IMG/VR virus record: IMGVR_UViG_3300027826_000010
Location: 1 to 49,701 of that record
Origin: a virus
Direction: 5' to 3' (one strand)
DNA length: 49,701 bases
Below, piece by piece: positions 31,928 to 38,306 of this stretch. A program made the position numbers and the translations under genes. Numbering within the stretch: position 1 is the stretch's first letter; each line of letters begins with the position of its first letter. The notes beneath the pieces are model-generated. The model did not search any database, was not told the origin of the DNA, and was given only the letters and a program-made list of their open reading frames with translations.

Positions 31928-31946
31928 CTGGAAAATGCTGCGCTGC

Positions 31947-31971
31947 GCCCCGGCCTGACGGCCTACGGGGC
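31947..31971. other. Third stem-loop of the replication gap
   Basis: GCCCCG and CGGGGC close a 25-base hairpin with inner GCC/GGC pairing around TGAC. It lies 30 bp downstream (minus strand) of the repressor stop at 32001, so it may be the repressor terminator, though without a U-tract. Confidence 0.4.
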
Positions 31972-32000
31972 TCGGAGAGCGGCGATCGCCTGACCCGCGC

Positions 32001-32282
32001 TCAGACATCAGCCGTGGCCGGCTGGGCGTCCTGCTGCTCGGCCTGCTGAGCCGACGAGGGCTCGGGAGGCGGGTAGATGTCGGGCCTGAAGTCCCACGGC
32101 TCGCGCGGGCGCTTGCTCGTCTTGGAGAGCGCTACGAGCCCTCGTACGTGCTCTGCCGTCACCCCTCGGTTACCCCAGTACTCGACGGCTTGGCGCGTCA
32201 CCTTCAGCGCTTTGGCGATCTCGTGGGACGTTAGCTCAGCGATCAAGGACCGGATCGCGCGGGTGGGGCGGTTTTGCTTCAT
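32001..32282 (-). CDS. Small HTH repressor (Cro/YdaS-like)
   Basis: 93 residues. Residues about 8-55 form a helix-turn-helix (IRSLIAELTSHEIAKALKVT, RQAVEYWGNRGVTAEHVRGL), in the style of Cro/YdaS-type regulators that sense 'YWGNRGV'-like contacts. The C-terminal 40 residues are Pro/Gln/Ala-rich and probably disordered. It lies at the divergence of the two genome-wide transcription units, next to an inverted-repeat operator. No Shine-Dalgarno is visible, and a -10-like TAGGAT lies so close to the ATG that the mRNA would be leaderless. Confidence 0.75.
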   Translation of the reverse strand: MKQNRPTRAIRSLIAELTSHEIAKALKVTRQAVEYWGNRGVTAEHVRGLVALSKTSKRPREPWDFRPDIYPPPEPSSAQQAEQQDAQPATADV

Positions 32283-32288
32283 GGCGGC

Positions 32289-32317
32289 ATCCTAAACCGC
32301 CATCACACTTTCTGCAA
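32289..32317 (-). promoter_or_regulatory. Candidate leaderless promoter of the repressor
   Basis: On the minus strand TTGCAG (32317-32312) and TAGGAT (32294-32289) are separated by exactly 17 bp. A start six to seven bases downstream would fall on or next to the ATG at 32282. The arrangement recalls lambda cI transcribed from PRM, which is also leaderless. The hexamers are imperfect. Confidence 0.45.
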
Positions 32318-32328
32318 ACGAGCTTGCA
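32313..32328. promoter_or_regulatory. Inverted-repeat operator at the divergent promoters
   Basis: TGCAA-ACGAGC-TTGCA is a perfect 5-6-5 inverted repeat. The left half lies within the -35-like element of the leftward repressor promoter. The right half lies within TTGCAT (32324-32329), a weak -35 for rightward transcription with TAGGCT 16 bp downstream. A dimer bound here would touch both promoters. A related array occurs at 33982-34014. Confidence 0.55.
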
Positions 32329-32375
32329 TAGGACTATAGGTCGATTAGGCTAGTCCCCGTCGATTGATTCCACCA

Positions 32376-32385
32376 AACAAGAGGT
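32376..32385 (+). promoter_or_regulatory. AACAAGAGGT leader motif / ribosome site
   Basis: AACAAGAGGT precedes the DUF932 start by 7 bases and contains the AAGAGG ribosome site. Nearly the same leader precedes three other rightward genes: AACAAGAGT at 33492, AACAAGAGGT at 34044 and AACAACGGAG at 39118. Each is also preceded by an A/C-rich stretch such as CACAACAA. Confidence 0.55.
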
Positions 32386-32392
32386 TACTGAA

Positions 32393-33448
32393 ATGAGCCA
32401 CGAAATCGAAACCGCCCTGTTCTCGAATCGCGAAGGCGCTGGCTGGACCGGTCTCGGTCGCGCGATCCCCGAGTCGATCGCTCGCGACCCCGCCAAGATC
32501 GCTGAAATGCTCAACGCGACTTGGACCGTGCAGACGCGCGAAGTGTTCTACAAAGCCGCGCCGGGCACCGATCAGGAGCGCTTCCTGCAGGTCGCGGGCG
32601 CCGCTGCTCAGGTCCGCAGCGACAACGGCCACGTGCTCTCGCTGACCAGCGACAACTGCTACCACCTCGATAACCGCCATCCGATCGATGTGCTCGAAGC
32701 CTTCCGCGATCAGCTGAACCAGAACAAGCTGGAGATCTCGCACGCTGCGGTCCTTCGCGGCGGCGCGATCATCGCAGTGTCCGCGCTGCTCCCCAGCGAA
32801 TACGACTTGGTGGTGGGCAAGGGCGACGTGTCCAAGCGATACGTGACGCTCTCAACCGGCTACGACAAGAAGAACGGCACCAAGCGCACGCGCGGTGGGA
32901 TTCGCGTGGTCTGCGCGAACACGTGGGCCATGTCGGTCAGCGAGGGCGAGAGCACCGGCACGCTCAAGACGATCAAGGCCAGCACGAAGATCGAAGTCGA
33001 AGGGCTCGCGCAGCTGCTCGCCAGCATGGAGGGCGAGATGAAGGCCGAGCAGGCGAAGTACGACGCGCTCGCTAACCAGCGCATGAGCGACGCCGATGTG
33101 CAGCGCTACTTCGGGGACGTGCTCAAGATCAACATCAGCGACATCGGCCGCCTCGACAAGACCGGCAAGCCGCTGGTTTCGAGCCGCGCGCGCAACATGC
33201 TGACCGAGATGACGGAGGCCTACCACAAGGGTCCGGGCGCGCAGGCGACGATCGGCACCGCTTGGGGCGCTTTCAACGCTGCGACCTACTACGCGACGCA
33301 CCTCAAGACGGCGCGCGACACCTCGAACGCGAACGACGGGGCGGTGCTCGCCCGCATCGCCTCGAACATGACCGGCTCCTCGCACGAGATGAAGGTCCGC
33401 GCGCTCGCGCTGCTCAGCCAGAAGACGAAGGTGGCGATCGCCGCCTAA
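32393..33448 (+). CDS. DUF932 family phage/plasmid-like protein
   Basis: 351 residues, first gene of the rightward unit. It matches the DUF932 (phage/plasmid-like, TIGR03299) family: GAGWTGLGRAI, LTSDNCYHLDNRHPIDVLEA, FRDQLNQNKLEISHAAVLRG, YVTLSTGYDKKNGTKRTRGG and IRVVCANTWAMS. These proteins are very common as first or highly expressed early genes of phages and plasmids, but the function is unknown. The gene has its own leader with an AAGAGG ribosome site and lies next to the divergent operator, so strong early expression is likely. Confidence 0.85.
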   Translation: MSHEIETALFSNREGAGWTGLGRAIPESIARDPAKIAEMLNATWTVQTREVFYKAAPGTDQERFLQVAGAAAQVRSDNGHVLSLTSDNCYHLDNRHPIDVLEAFRDQLNQNKLEISHAAVLRGGAIIAVSALLPSEYDLVVGKGDVSKRYVTLSTGYDKKNGTKRTRGGIRVVCANTWAMSVSEGESTGTLKTIKASTKIEVEGLAQLLASMEGEMKAEQAKYDALANQRMSDADVQRYFGDVLKINISDIGRLDKTGKPLVSSRARNMLTEMTEAYHKGPGAQATIGTAWGAFNAATYYATHLKTARDTSNANDGAVLARIASNMTGSSHEMKVRALALLSQKTKVAIAA

Positions 33449-33507
33449 TCGACCGGGGCGGTTGCGAGCCGCCCCCAATTTTTCCCAACACAACAAGAGT
33501 ACACGCC

Positions 33508-33906
33508 GTGATCAAACACACTTTCCTCTGCTGGGGCCCGCGCGTCGAACCGCAGGTCCACATTCTCACCTGCGATCAGGTCGATCGGTTCAACAACTTC
33601 CTGCTGACGCTCTCGCAGTCCGGGCTCGCGCAGGCATTCACCTTCGGAGAGGGAATCGAGATCGCCGTACCCGCGATCGCGCCCGCGCTCGAAATGCTGA
33701 TGGAGTACACCGGGGTTCATCAGGATCGGATCCGCTACTTGGCAGCCTGCCTCGTGACGGACACTCCGATCAATCCGGACGCCGATGATGACATCGAGGG
33801 CGGCGCCGGAGCCCGCCTCATCCCGCCTACGCCGGTCCTCCCGCCGAGCGGCGCAGCGGTCAAGGGGAAGCCCTCGCGCATCCCGCAGCCGGCCGCCCTG
33901 TTCTGA
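33508..33906 (+). CDS. Early protein of unknown function
   Basis: 132 residues from a GTG with AAGAG eight bases upstream in the shared leader motif. Sequence: VIKHTFLCWGPRVEPQVHIL, TCDQVDRFNNFLLTLSQSGL and PALEMLMEYTGVHQDRIRYL. It is probably alpha/beta with a Pro-rich C-terminus (LIPPTPVLPPSGAAVKGKPS). The frame extends upstream within DUF932 but lacks a better start. No family recognised. Confidence 0.6.
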   Translation: MIKHTFLCWGPRVEPQVHILTCDQVDRFNNFLLTLSQSGLAQAFTFGEGIEIAVPAIAPALEMLMEYTGVHQDRIRYLAACLVTDTPINPDADDDIEGGAGARLIPPTPVLPPSGAAVKGKPSRIPQPAALF

Positions 33907-33918
33907 GGAACGCGCCTA

Positions 33919-33940
33919 GAGCGGCCCACCGGGGCCGCTC
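33919..33940. terminator. 9-bp stem-loop after the second early gene
   Basis: GAGCGGCCC and GGGCCGCTC are exact reverse complements with an ACCG loop, 13 bp after the stop at 33906. No T-run follows. It may be an attenuator separating the two early genes from the next promoter region at about 34.0 kb. Confidence 0.45.
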
Positions 33941-33981
33941 GAGGCCGGGGTCCTCGGGTCGGATCGAGTTCTCACTTCGCG

Positions 33982-34014
33982 GCAAGAACGCTTGCAGAGG
34001 CAAGCACCTCTTGC
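33982..34014. promoter_or_regulatory. Tandem GCAAG/CTTGC operator array
   Basis: Four alternating half-sites, GCAAG-n4-CTTGC-n4-GCAAG-n5-CTTGC, span 33982-34014. They share the CTTGC/GCAAG core with the TGCAA...TTGCA operator at 32313. The array overlaps a promoter-like pair: TTGCAG at 33992-33997, a 17-bp spacer, then GACTAT at 34015-34020 with a TGn extension. The likely reader is the HTH repressor encoded at 32001-32282. Confidence 0.55.
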
Positions 34015-34060
34015 GACTATGCCAGTGACGATTCGATCTACACAACAAGAGGTTTCCACC

Positions 34061-34348
34061 ATGCCGAAGATCGCACACACACCTGCTCCGTGGACCGCTG
34101 CGCCGATCAGCAGCGACACCATCTCGATCAAAGCCGGCGAGTACTTCATCGGCGAAGCGTACGACATGACGCGCAGCGCTGAGAACCGCGCCAACGCGCA
34201 GCTGATCGCCGCCGCGCCTGACTTGCTCGCTGCTCTGCGCGCGCTGCAGGACACAGGCGCATTCGATCGAGCGACCGGCCCGCGCCACGGTGCAGCGATC
34301 AGCGAGGCGCGCCGCGCGATTCGCAAAGCCACGGAGGTGAAGCCGTGA
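34061..34348 (+). CDS. HTPGPW/AAPDLL-family small protein, copy 1
   Basis: 95 residues from an ATG after an AACAAGAGGT leader. It starts HTPAPWTAAPIS and contains [20 protein letters not shown]-like sequence ([16 protein letters not shown]). This pattern defines an abundant phage early-gene family of unknown function (related to Ea22/ead-type proteins). Two clear paralogues follow at 35574 and 36426. This copy reads HTPAPW where the others read HTPGPW. Confidence 0.7.
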   Translation: MPKIAHTPAPWTAAPISSDTISIKAGEYFIGEAYDMTRSAENRANAQLIAAAPDLLAALRALQDTGAFDRATGPRHGAAISEARRAIRKATEVKP

Positions 34349-34539
34349 ACACAGCCGACATCCTGCTGCTGACCGCTCTGGCCGAGATCGTCGTCGCTCT
34401 GCTCTGGTTCCAGATCAAGGGTTGCACGAAGGTCGATCCGCCTCTGAGCCGCGAGGAGCGCACGCGCCTCCGGTTGGAGCGCGCGGTCGAGGAGCATTCC
34501 AAGACGCAGCGCTTCCGCAATGCGAGGGGGCTGAAATGA
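34345..34539 (+). CDS. Small membrane protein
   Basis: 64 residues; GTG overlaps the preceding stop (GTGA). One N-terminal transmembrane segment (DILLLTALAEIVVALLWFQI) is followed by a basic, probably cytoplasmic helix (REERTRLRLERAVEEH). Function unknown. Confidence 0.6.
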   Translation: MNTADILLLTALAEIVVALLWFQIKGCTKVDPPLSREERTRLRLERAVEEHSKTQRFRNARGLK

Positions 34540-35066
34540 ACGACGACCCCCGCTACTCCCCGGTCGCTGATCTCTGGATGCGCCAGCCCGTCGTGTATCC
34601 GCTCACGCGCGATGGCGCGCGCCGCGCACACGCGCTGCTGATCCGTCGCTTCGGTTCGCTGCGCGACTACCCGGCGAGCATCGAACGCACCGGCCGCACG
34701 AAGGTGCGACTGATGGAGACTCGCGTGTGCTGGATCCAGCGCTCGCCCGGCTACAGCCTTGAGAAAGGCTGGGCTCGCCTCGTCCACGACACCTCGCACC
34801 ATGTGTTCCGCTATCGCCACCCGAGCGCGCGCCCTCACGCGCACGGGCACGATCGCCTCGAACACGAGATGGCGCTGTACGTGATCGCTCGCGAACTGAT
34901 GGAGAAGTTCCGCGTGGTGCCCCGCCCAAAGCTGACCGCTGCCGACAAGATCGAGCGCGTGGACGCTGCGATCGCGAGGTGGCAGACGAAGCACAAGCGC
35001 GCGAGCAACGCTCTTCGGAAACTCAACGCGAAGCGCAAGCGGCTCGCGAAGGCGGTGCAGCCGTGA
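34536..35066 (+). CDS. Protein with histidine-rich motif, function unknown
   Basis: 176 residues from the ATG at 34536 (4-bp overlap). A histidine-rich central part reads ARLVHDTSHHVFRYRHPSAR then PHAHGHDRLEHEMALYVIAR. These clustered HxxxH pairs could bind metal and resemble a conserved phage family without known activity. The last 40 residues are very basic (RWQTKHKRASNALRKLNAKR), suggesting nucleic-acid binding. Confidence 0.6.
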   Translation: MNDDPRYSPVADLWMRQPVVYPLTRDGARRAHALLIRRFGSLRDYPASIERTGRTKVRLMETRVCWIQRSPGYSLEKGWARLVHDTSHHVFRYRHPSARPHAHGHDRLEHEMALYVIARELMEKFRVVPRPKLTAADKIERVDAAIARWQTKHKRASNALRKLNAKRKRLAKAVQP

Positions 35067-35344
35067 AGCGCAAATCGGTCGCTATGCAGATAGCGGAGCA
35101 CCTCGGCTGCGACGTCGAGGAGATCCGCGAATACGACTACCAGCCCGGCACGTATAGCCCGAAGGTCTACGCGGGCATGGACGGCAACAACTATTGGAGC
35201 GCTGGCCCTCGCAAGCCGCGCTACACCTACTTCGGCAGCGGAGACGACCTGCTGCAGTGGAAGCGCATCGAATCCAACTGGAAAGGCAACGGCCCGCTCT
35301 GGTGCGCGAGCGGCGACGTGCTCTCAACGGAGGTGACCTCATGA
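35063..35344 (+). CDS. Small early protein of unknown function
   Basis: 93 residues from a GTG overlapping the preceding stop. It begins KRKSVAMQIAEHLGCDVEEI followed by an aromatic-rich stretch (REYDYQPGTYSPKVYAGMDG, NNYWSAG, RYTYFGSGDDLLQW). No family recognised. Confidence 0.6.
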   Translation: MKRKSVAMQIAEHLGCDVEEIREYDYQPGTYSPKVYAGMDGNNYWSAGPRKPRYTYFGSGDDLLQWKRIESNWKGNGPLWCASGDVLSTEVTS

Positions 35345-35577
35345 AAATCTACACACTGCAGATTAGCGGATCGATCAACGACGCAACGTGGTCCACGATC
35401 GTGACCGCATCGACAGATTCCGAAGCGCGCGATCGCGCCGTGATGCTCCTTCGGAATTCTGAGATAGCGAGCGCTGCCCGCCGCGCGCGGCTCTGGACGC
35501 AGGACGACAAGCCCGTCCACGTTGCCGAGTGGGAGATCGAGCGGCAGACCACCTTCCAGCGGGTGAACCGCACATGA
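35341..35577 (+). CDS. Small early protein of unknown function
   Basis: 78 residues with 4-bp overlaps at both ends. It begins MKIYTLQISGSINDATWSTI and continues EARDRAVMLLRNSEIASAAR; a ferredoxin-like beta-alpha-beta layout is plausible. No family recognised. Confidence 0.6.
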   Translation: MKIYTLQISGSINDATWSTIVTASTDSEARDRAVMLLRNSEIASAARRARLWTQDDKPVHVAEWEIERQTTFQRVNRT

Positions 35578-35990
35578 GCGCTCAACACACACCCGGACCG
35601 TGGATCGTCTCGACGGATGCGCACGGGCGAACCGAGGTCCACTCCGAAACCCCATCGCGCGCTATGCAAACGTGGCGAGCCGAAGATCCGCTCAGGCCGC
35701 GCAACTCCTTCAAGGGCGTGCTGATCGCCACCTTCGGCGCGAAGTACAACGGCAGCGGTCCGCAATGGGGACCGCCGGTAACTCTCTCGCAGGACGAAGC
35801 CGACGCGAATGCGAACCTCGTCGGCGCTGCACCCGATCTCCTCGAAGCGCTTGAGGAATTGGCCGAGCCCGCTCTGGGACCGAAGGGCGCCTGCCACGTC
35901 GGTATCTGCAGCGAAGCCATGTGTGGCCGCTGCAAGCGCCACGCACGAGCGCGCGCTGCGATCGAGAAAGCCAAGGGGGTGCAACCGTGA
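35574..35990 (+). CDS. HTPGPW/AAPDLL-family protein with zinc-knuckle insert, copy 2
   Basis: 138 residues. It starts [19 protein letters not shown] and carries [19 protein letters not shown], the family signature. Unlike copies 1 and 3 it has a Cys/His cluster before its last helix ([20 protein letters not shown]), a possible metal knuckle. The C-terminus [11 protein letters not shown] matches the AAIDKAR ending of copy 3. Confidence 0.7.
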   Translation: MSAQHTPGPWIVSTDAHGRTEVHSETPSRAMQTWRAEDPLRPRNSFKGVLIATFGAKYNGSGPQWGPPVTLSQDEADANANLVGAAPDLLEALEELAEPALGPKGACHVGICSEAMCGRCKRHARARAAIEKAKGVQP

Positions 35991-36256
35991 AGCCTCCCAC
36001 TCCGATGCGGATCGCCAAAGTCAACGGCGTCATTCACATCATCGGCTCCGGCGGCGGATCGCTTGCCACTACCGACTACCCGAGCCACGCCGATTTCCTC
36101 GTTCTCGCCGGCAACGCCTACGAGGACATGCTGAAGGCGCTGATCGCGGCGCAGCTGTGGATGGACACCGGGACCGGCGGGATGACCGCCCGCGCCAACA
36201 CCTACCAACTGATCGAGCACGCGATCGCGCGAGCGAAGGGAGTGAAGTCATGCTGA
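35987..36256 (+). CDS. Divergent AAPDLL-like small protein
   Basis: 89 residues from a GTG overlapping the preceding stop. It lacks HTPGPW, but the [20 protein letters not shown] helix and the closing [10 protein letters not shown] helix parallel the LIAAAPDLL...AIEKAKG layout of its neighbours. It may be a decayed or specialised family member. Its end overlaps the csrA start by 7 bp. Confidence 0.55.
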   Translation: MKPPTPMRIAKVNGVIHIIGSGGGSLATTDYPSHADFLVLAGNAYEDMLKALIAAQLWMDTGTGGMTARANTYQLIEHAIARAKGVKSC

Positions 36257-36429
36257 TCCTGACACGCCGCGTTGGCGAGACCATCACCATCGGGCCCGAG
36301 ATCACCGTCACGGTGCTCGGCGTCAAGGGGAACCAAGTGCGCATCGGGGTCAATGCCCCGCGCGATGTCGAGGTGCATCGCGAGGAAGTCGCAGAGCGCA
36401 TCCGCCTCGAACAGGAGGGGCGCGCATGA
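36250..36429 (+). CDS. csrA: CsrA/RsmA-like carbon storage regulator
   Basis: 59 residues with GGGAG eight bases upstream. The sequence [20 protein letters not shown], then [17 protein letters not shown] and [18 protein letters not shown], is a full CsrA. It includes the RNA-contacting N-terminal LTRR and the VHREE arginine (R44). The core is almost identical to gammaproteobacterial CsrA. CsrA dimers bind GGA motifs in 5' leaders and block or alter translation, so the phage copy could rewire host metabolism or phage translation. It lies within the AAPDLL-family cluster. Confidence 0.93.
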   Translation: MLILTRRVGETITIGPEITVTVLGVKGNQVRIGVNAPRDVEVHREEVAERIRLEQEGRA

Positions 36430-36752
36430 AGCCGCTACACACTCCCGGCCCGTGGCGGGTCGGCTTCGCGAACGGCTCGAACGTCAACACGGTGACGCAC
36501 GGGGACGACGTGGCGATCGCGACCGTCTACGGAGTACCGCTCCACTGCCGCATCGATGAGTTGAAAGACTCGAAGTGGAAGGTCGGGCTCGCGGATGCGC
36601 GCCTGATCGCAGCGGCTCCGGATCTCCTCGCAGCCATCCGGATCGAGCTAGCTGCGCTGATCGAGCAACGCGAGACGGGCACCACGATCCTGAGCCGCGA
36701 CGCCCGGATCGAGCGCCTGCAAGCCGCGATCGACAAAGCGAGGCTGCCATGA
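36426..36752 (+). CDS. HTPGPW/AAPDLL-family small protein, copy 3
   Basis: 108 residues, overlapping the csrA stop by 4 bp. It starts [18 protein letters not shown] and contains [20 protein letters not shown], then a closing helix [14 protein letters not shown]. It is a paralogue of the proteins at 34061 and 35574 with a longer, different central segment ([19 protein letters not shown]). Confidence 0.7.
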   Translation: MKPLHTPGPWRVGFANGSNVNTVTHGDDVAIATVYGVPLHCRIDELKDSKWKVGLADARLIAAAPDLLAAIRIELAALIEQRETGTTILSRDARIERLQAAIDKARLP

Positions 36753-37066
36753 GCGATCTATCCGAAGCGCTCTCGCTCGCGATCTCAGCCTGCAGCGAAG
36801 AGGCGAAAGCGTTCCACAAGCTGGCGGGGCCTCACCGCGCGCAGTCGGTGGTCGCAGCTGCGAACCAGTACACAGCTGCAGCCACGGAACTCACCTCCCA
36901 CCGCGCGGTGCTCGTGGCCGCGCCTCAGCTGTTCGAGTTCGCGCGCGCTGCTCTGCGCGCTCTGACCCCGACCGATCCATCCAAGTTCTCTGCCGACGAC
37001 GAGAGGCGGCGCATCGCGACGGCGCGCACGCTGCTCTCCCGTGGTCTCGACAAGGTGAAGCCATGA
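36749..37066 (+). CDS. Divergent AAPDLL-like helical protein
   Basis: 105 residues, 4-bp overlaps on both sides. The central LVAAPQLFEFARAALRAL corresponds to the AAPDLL helix of the preceding genes, but the HTPGPW start is missing. The N-terminal half is helical (SLAISACSEEAKAFHKLAGP). Probably another derived copy of the family. Confidence 0.55.
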   Translation: MSDLSEALSLAISACSEEAKAFHKLAGPHRAQSVVAAANQYTAAATELTSHRAVLVAAPQLFEFARAALRALTPTDPSKFSADDERRRIATARTLLSRGLDKVKP

Positions 37067-37542
37067 CCACTCTCTACGTCCGCATCGGAAGGCGCTATCG
37101 CGAGGCAGCCTCAGCTGAGGTGTGCGAGGTCGCAGCCGCTTACAACTTGGAGCGCGCCACGGTCGAGCGCCCGATTCTCAACTCTCCGCGCGCTGCGAAG
37201 GACTACTTGCAGCATCAGGCCGGGCTCGACTACGAACAGTTCGGCGTGCTCTGGCTGACTGCGCGCCACAAGCTGATCAAAGCCGAGGTGCTGTTCAAAG
37301 GCACCATCGACGGATCGAGCGTGCATCCCCGCGAAGTGGTCAAGGCTGCGCTCGCGAATGCTGCCGCCGAAGTAATCCTGTTCCACAACCACCCGTCAGG
37401 AGTCGCTGAGCCAAGCATCTCGGATGAGTCGATCTCGGTTCGGCTTCGCGATGCGCTCGCGCTGATCGAGGTCCACGTCGTGGACCACCTGATCATCGGC
37501 GCCAACACGATGACCTCGCTGGCCGAAAGGGGGCTGCTGTGA
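37063..37542 (+). CDS. radC: RadC-like JAB/MPN protein
   Basis: 159 residues, the single RadC domain. The JAMM metal motif is intact: H108 and H110 in FHNHPSG, S118 and D121 in EPSISDE, plus a typical strand QFGVLWLTARHKLIKAEVLF before it. RadC proteins are widespread on phages and mobile elements; an actual repair role is disputed. Cellular RadC proteins have an extra N-terminal HhH region that is absent here. Confidence 0.9.
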   Translation: MTTLYVRIGRRYREAASAEVCEVAAAYNLERATVERPILNSPRAAKDYLQHQAGLDYEQFGVLWLTARHKLIKAEVLFKGTIDGSSVHPREVVKAALANAAAEVILFHNHPSGVAEPSISDESISVRLRDALALIEVHVVDHLIIGANTMTSLAERGLL

Positions 37543-37682
37543 CTAACCAGCAATTCCTTGCGCTGATCGCTCTCGGCGCGATTTGCCTCGTCGTCTCGCT
37601 CGTGCATGCTGCGCGCGGGTATTTCAAATCGCACCGCTCGTGGTATCGCCGCTATCTGAAGGAGCAACGCCGTGGACGCTGA
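37539..37682 (+). CDS. Small membrane protein
   Basis: 47 residues from a GTG overlapping the radC stop (GTGA). One transmembrane helix (QQFLALIALGAICLVVSLVH) is followed by a basic tail (RSWYRRYLKEQRRGR). Its end overlaps the next gene by 11 bp and carries that gene's AAGGAG ribosome site. Confidence 0.6.
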   Translation: MTNQQFLALIALGAICLVVSLVHAARGYFKSHRSWYRRYLKEQRRGR

Positions 37683-38076
37683 GATCAACACACACGGTTG
37701 GACATGGCCGCTCGGCAAGTATCGCGGCGAGCGAATCACGCGCACGCCGGTCGGCTACCTCCTGTGGTGCGTCAACGTGAACCACCAGTTCAAAGACTTC
37801 GCGGCGGCGGAGTTGAAACGACGTGGGACCGTCGTGCCGACTGTCGAGATCAGCGGCCACGCGATCGATCGAGCATCCCTCAATTGCAGGAAGGTGTGGC
37901 ACGCGACGAGCAACCCCGACGAGGGGATCCACGCTTGGCTCTGCCGCATGAGCGCCGATGCGCTCGCGAAGGGTGCAGCGAGCGAGGGCAGCGACAAGAT
38001 TCGGTACGCGGGGCTGCAGTTCGTGTTCGAGCACGGCGAGGTGTGCCCGACCCTCAAGACTGTGATGCCGGCTTAG
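37672..38076 (+). CDS. DUF3820-like protein
   Basis: 134 residues from a GTG with AAGGAG upstream. The first 45 residues (WPLGKYRGERITRTPVGYLL, WCVNVNHQFKDFAAAELKRR) match the DUF3820 motif also found at the end of exonuclease-X-like proteins. The rest (LNCRKVWHATSNPDEGIHAW, LCRMSADALAKG) is unrecognised. A nucleic-acid role is plausible from family context. Confidence 0.65.
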   Translation: MDAEINTHGWTWPLGKYRGERITRTPVGYLLWCVNVNHQFKDFAAAELKRRGTVVPTVEISGHAIDRASLNCRKVWHATSNPDEGIHAWLCRMSADALAKGAASEGSDKIRYAGLQFVFEHGEVCPTLKTVMPA

Positions 38077-38090
38077 CAAGGAGAGCGACG

Positions 38091-38306
38091 ATGTGGAAGT
38101 GCTTCGACTGCGGATGGGATTCCGAAGACGACAGTGGGCACGAGGAACCAGACGAGCGACTGATCACGCAGCACCACCCATACGGCGAGGGCACCGCAGC
38201 GGAAACGCTGGTCGATGCCTTTATCTGCCCGTGCTGCGGGAGCGAGAACGTAGACGAGATCGATTCACCACCAGAAGAGGAATGCACCGATGACAGCGAC
38301 GAGTGA
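38091..38306 (+). CDS. Small zinc-ribbon protein
   Basis: 71 residues with a strong AAGGAGAG ribosome site. Two CxxC pairs (MWKCFDCGWDSE near the start, ICPCCGSENVDE near the end) make a likely zinc ribbon; the remainder is acidic (EECTDDSDE). It overlaps the ERF gene start by 17 bp, hinting at a role with the recombination genes. Confidence 0.65.
   Translation: MWKCFDCGWDSEDDSGHEEPDERLITQHHPYGEGTAAETLVDAFICPCCGSENVDEIDSPPEEECTDDSDE

Larger units (their letters stand above)
31699..32000. other. 302-bp non-coding gap with three large stem-loops
   Basis: No credible gene lies between the repressor stop and the O-like start. The first 95 bases (31699-31793) are comparatively AT-rich (CATTAATCG, GTCGTTATTAGG). 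The rest holds three consecutive GC-rich stem-loops, listed separately. The gap sits just upstream of the replication genes on their strand. It may carry the leader and terminator for leftward transcription, the replication origin, or both. Confidence 0.5.

Noticed and set aside
33919-33940. Strong intrinsic terminator after the 33508 gene
   Set aside because: The 9-bp stem is perfect but no T-run follows, so only a terminator-like or attenuator hairpin is claimed.
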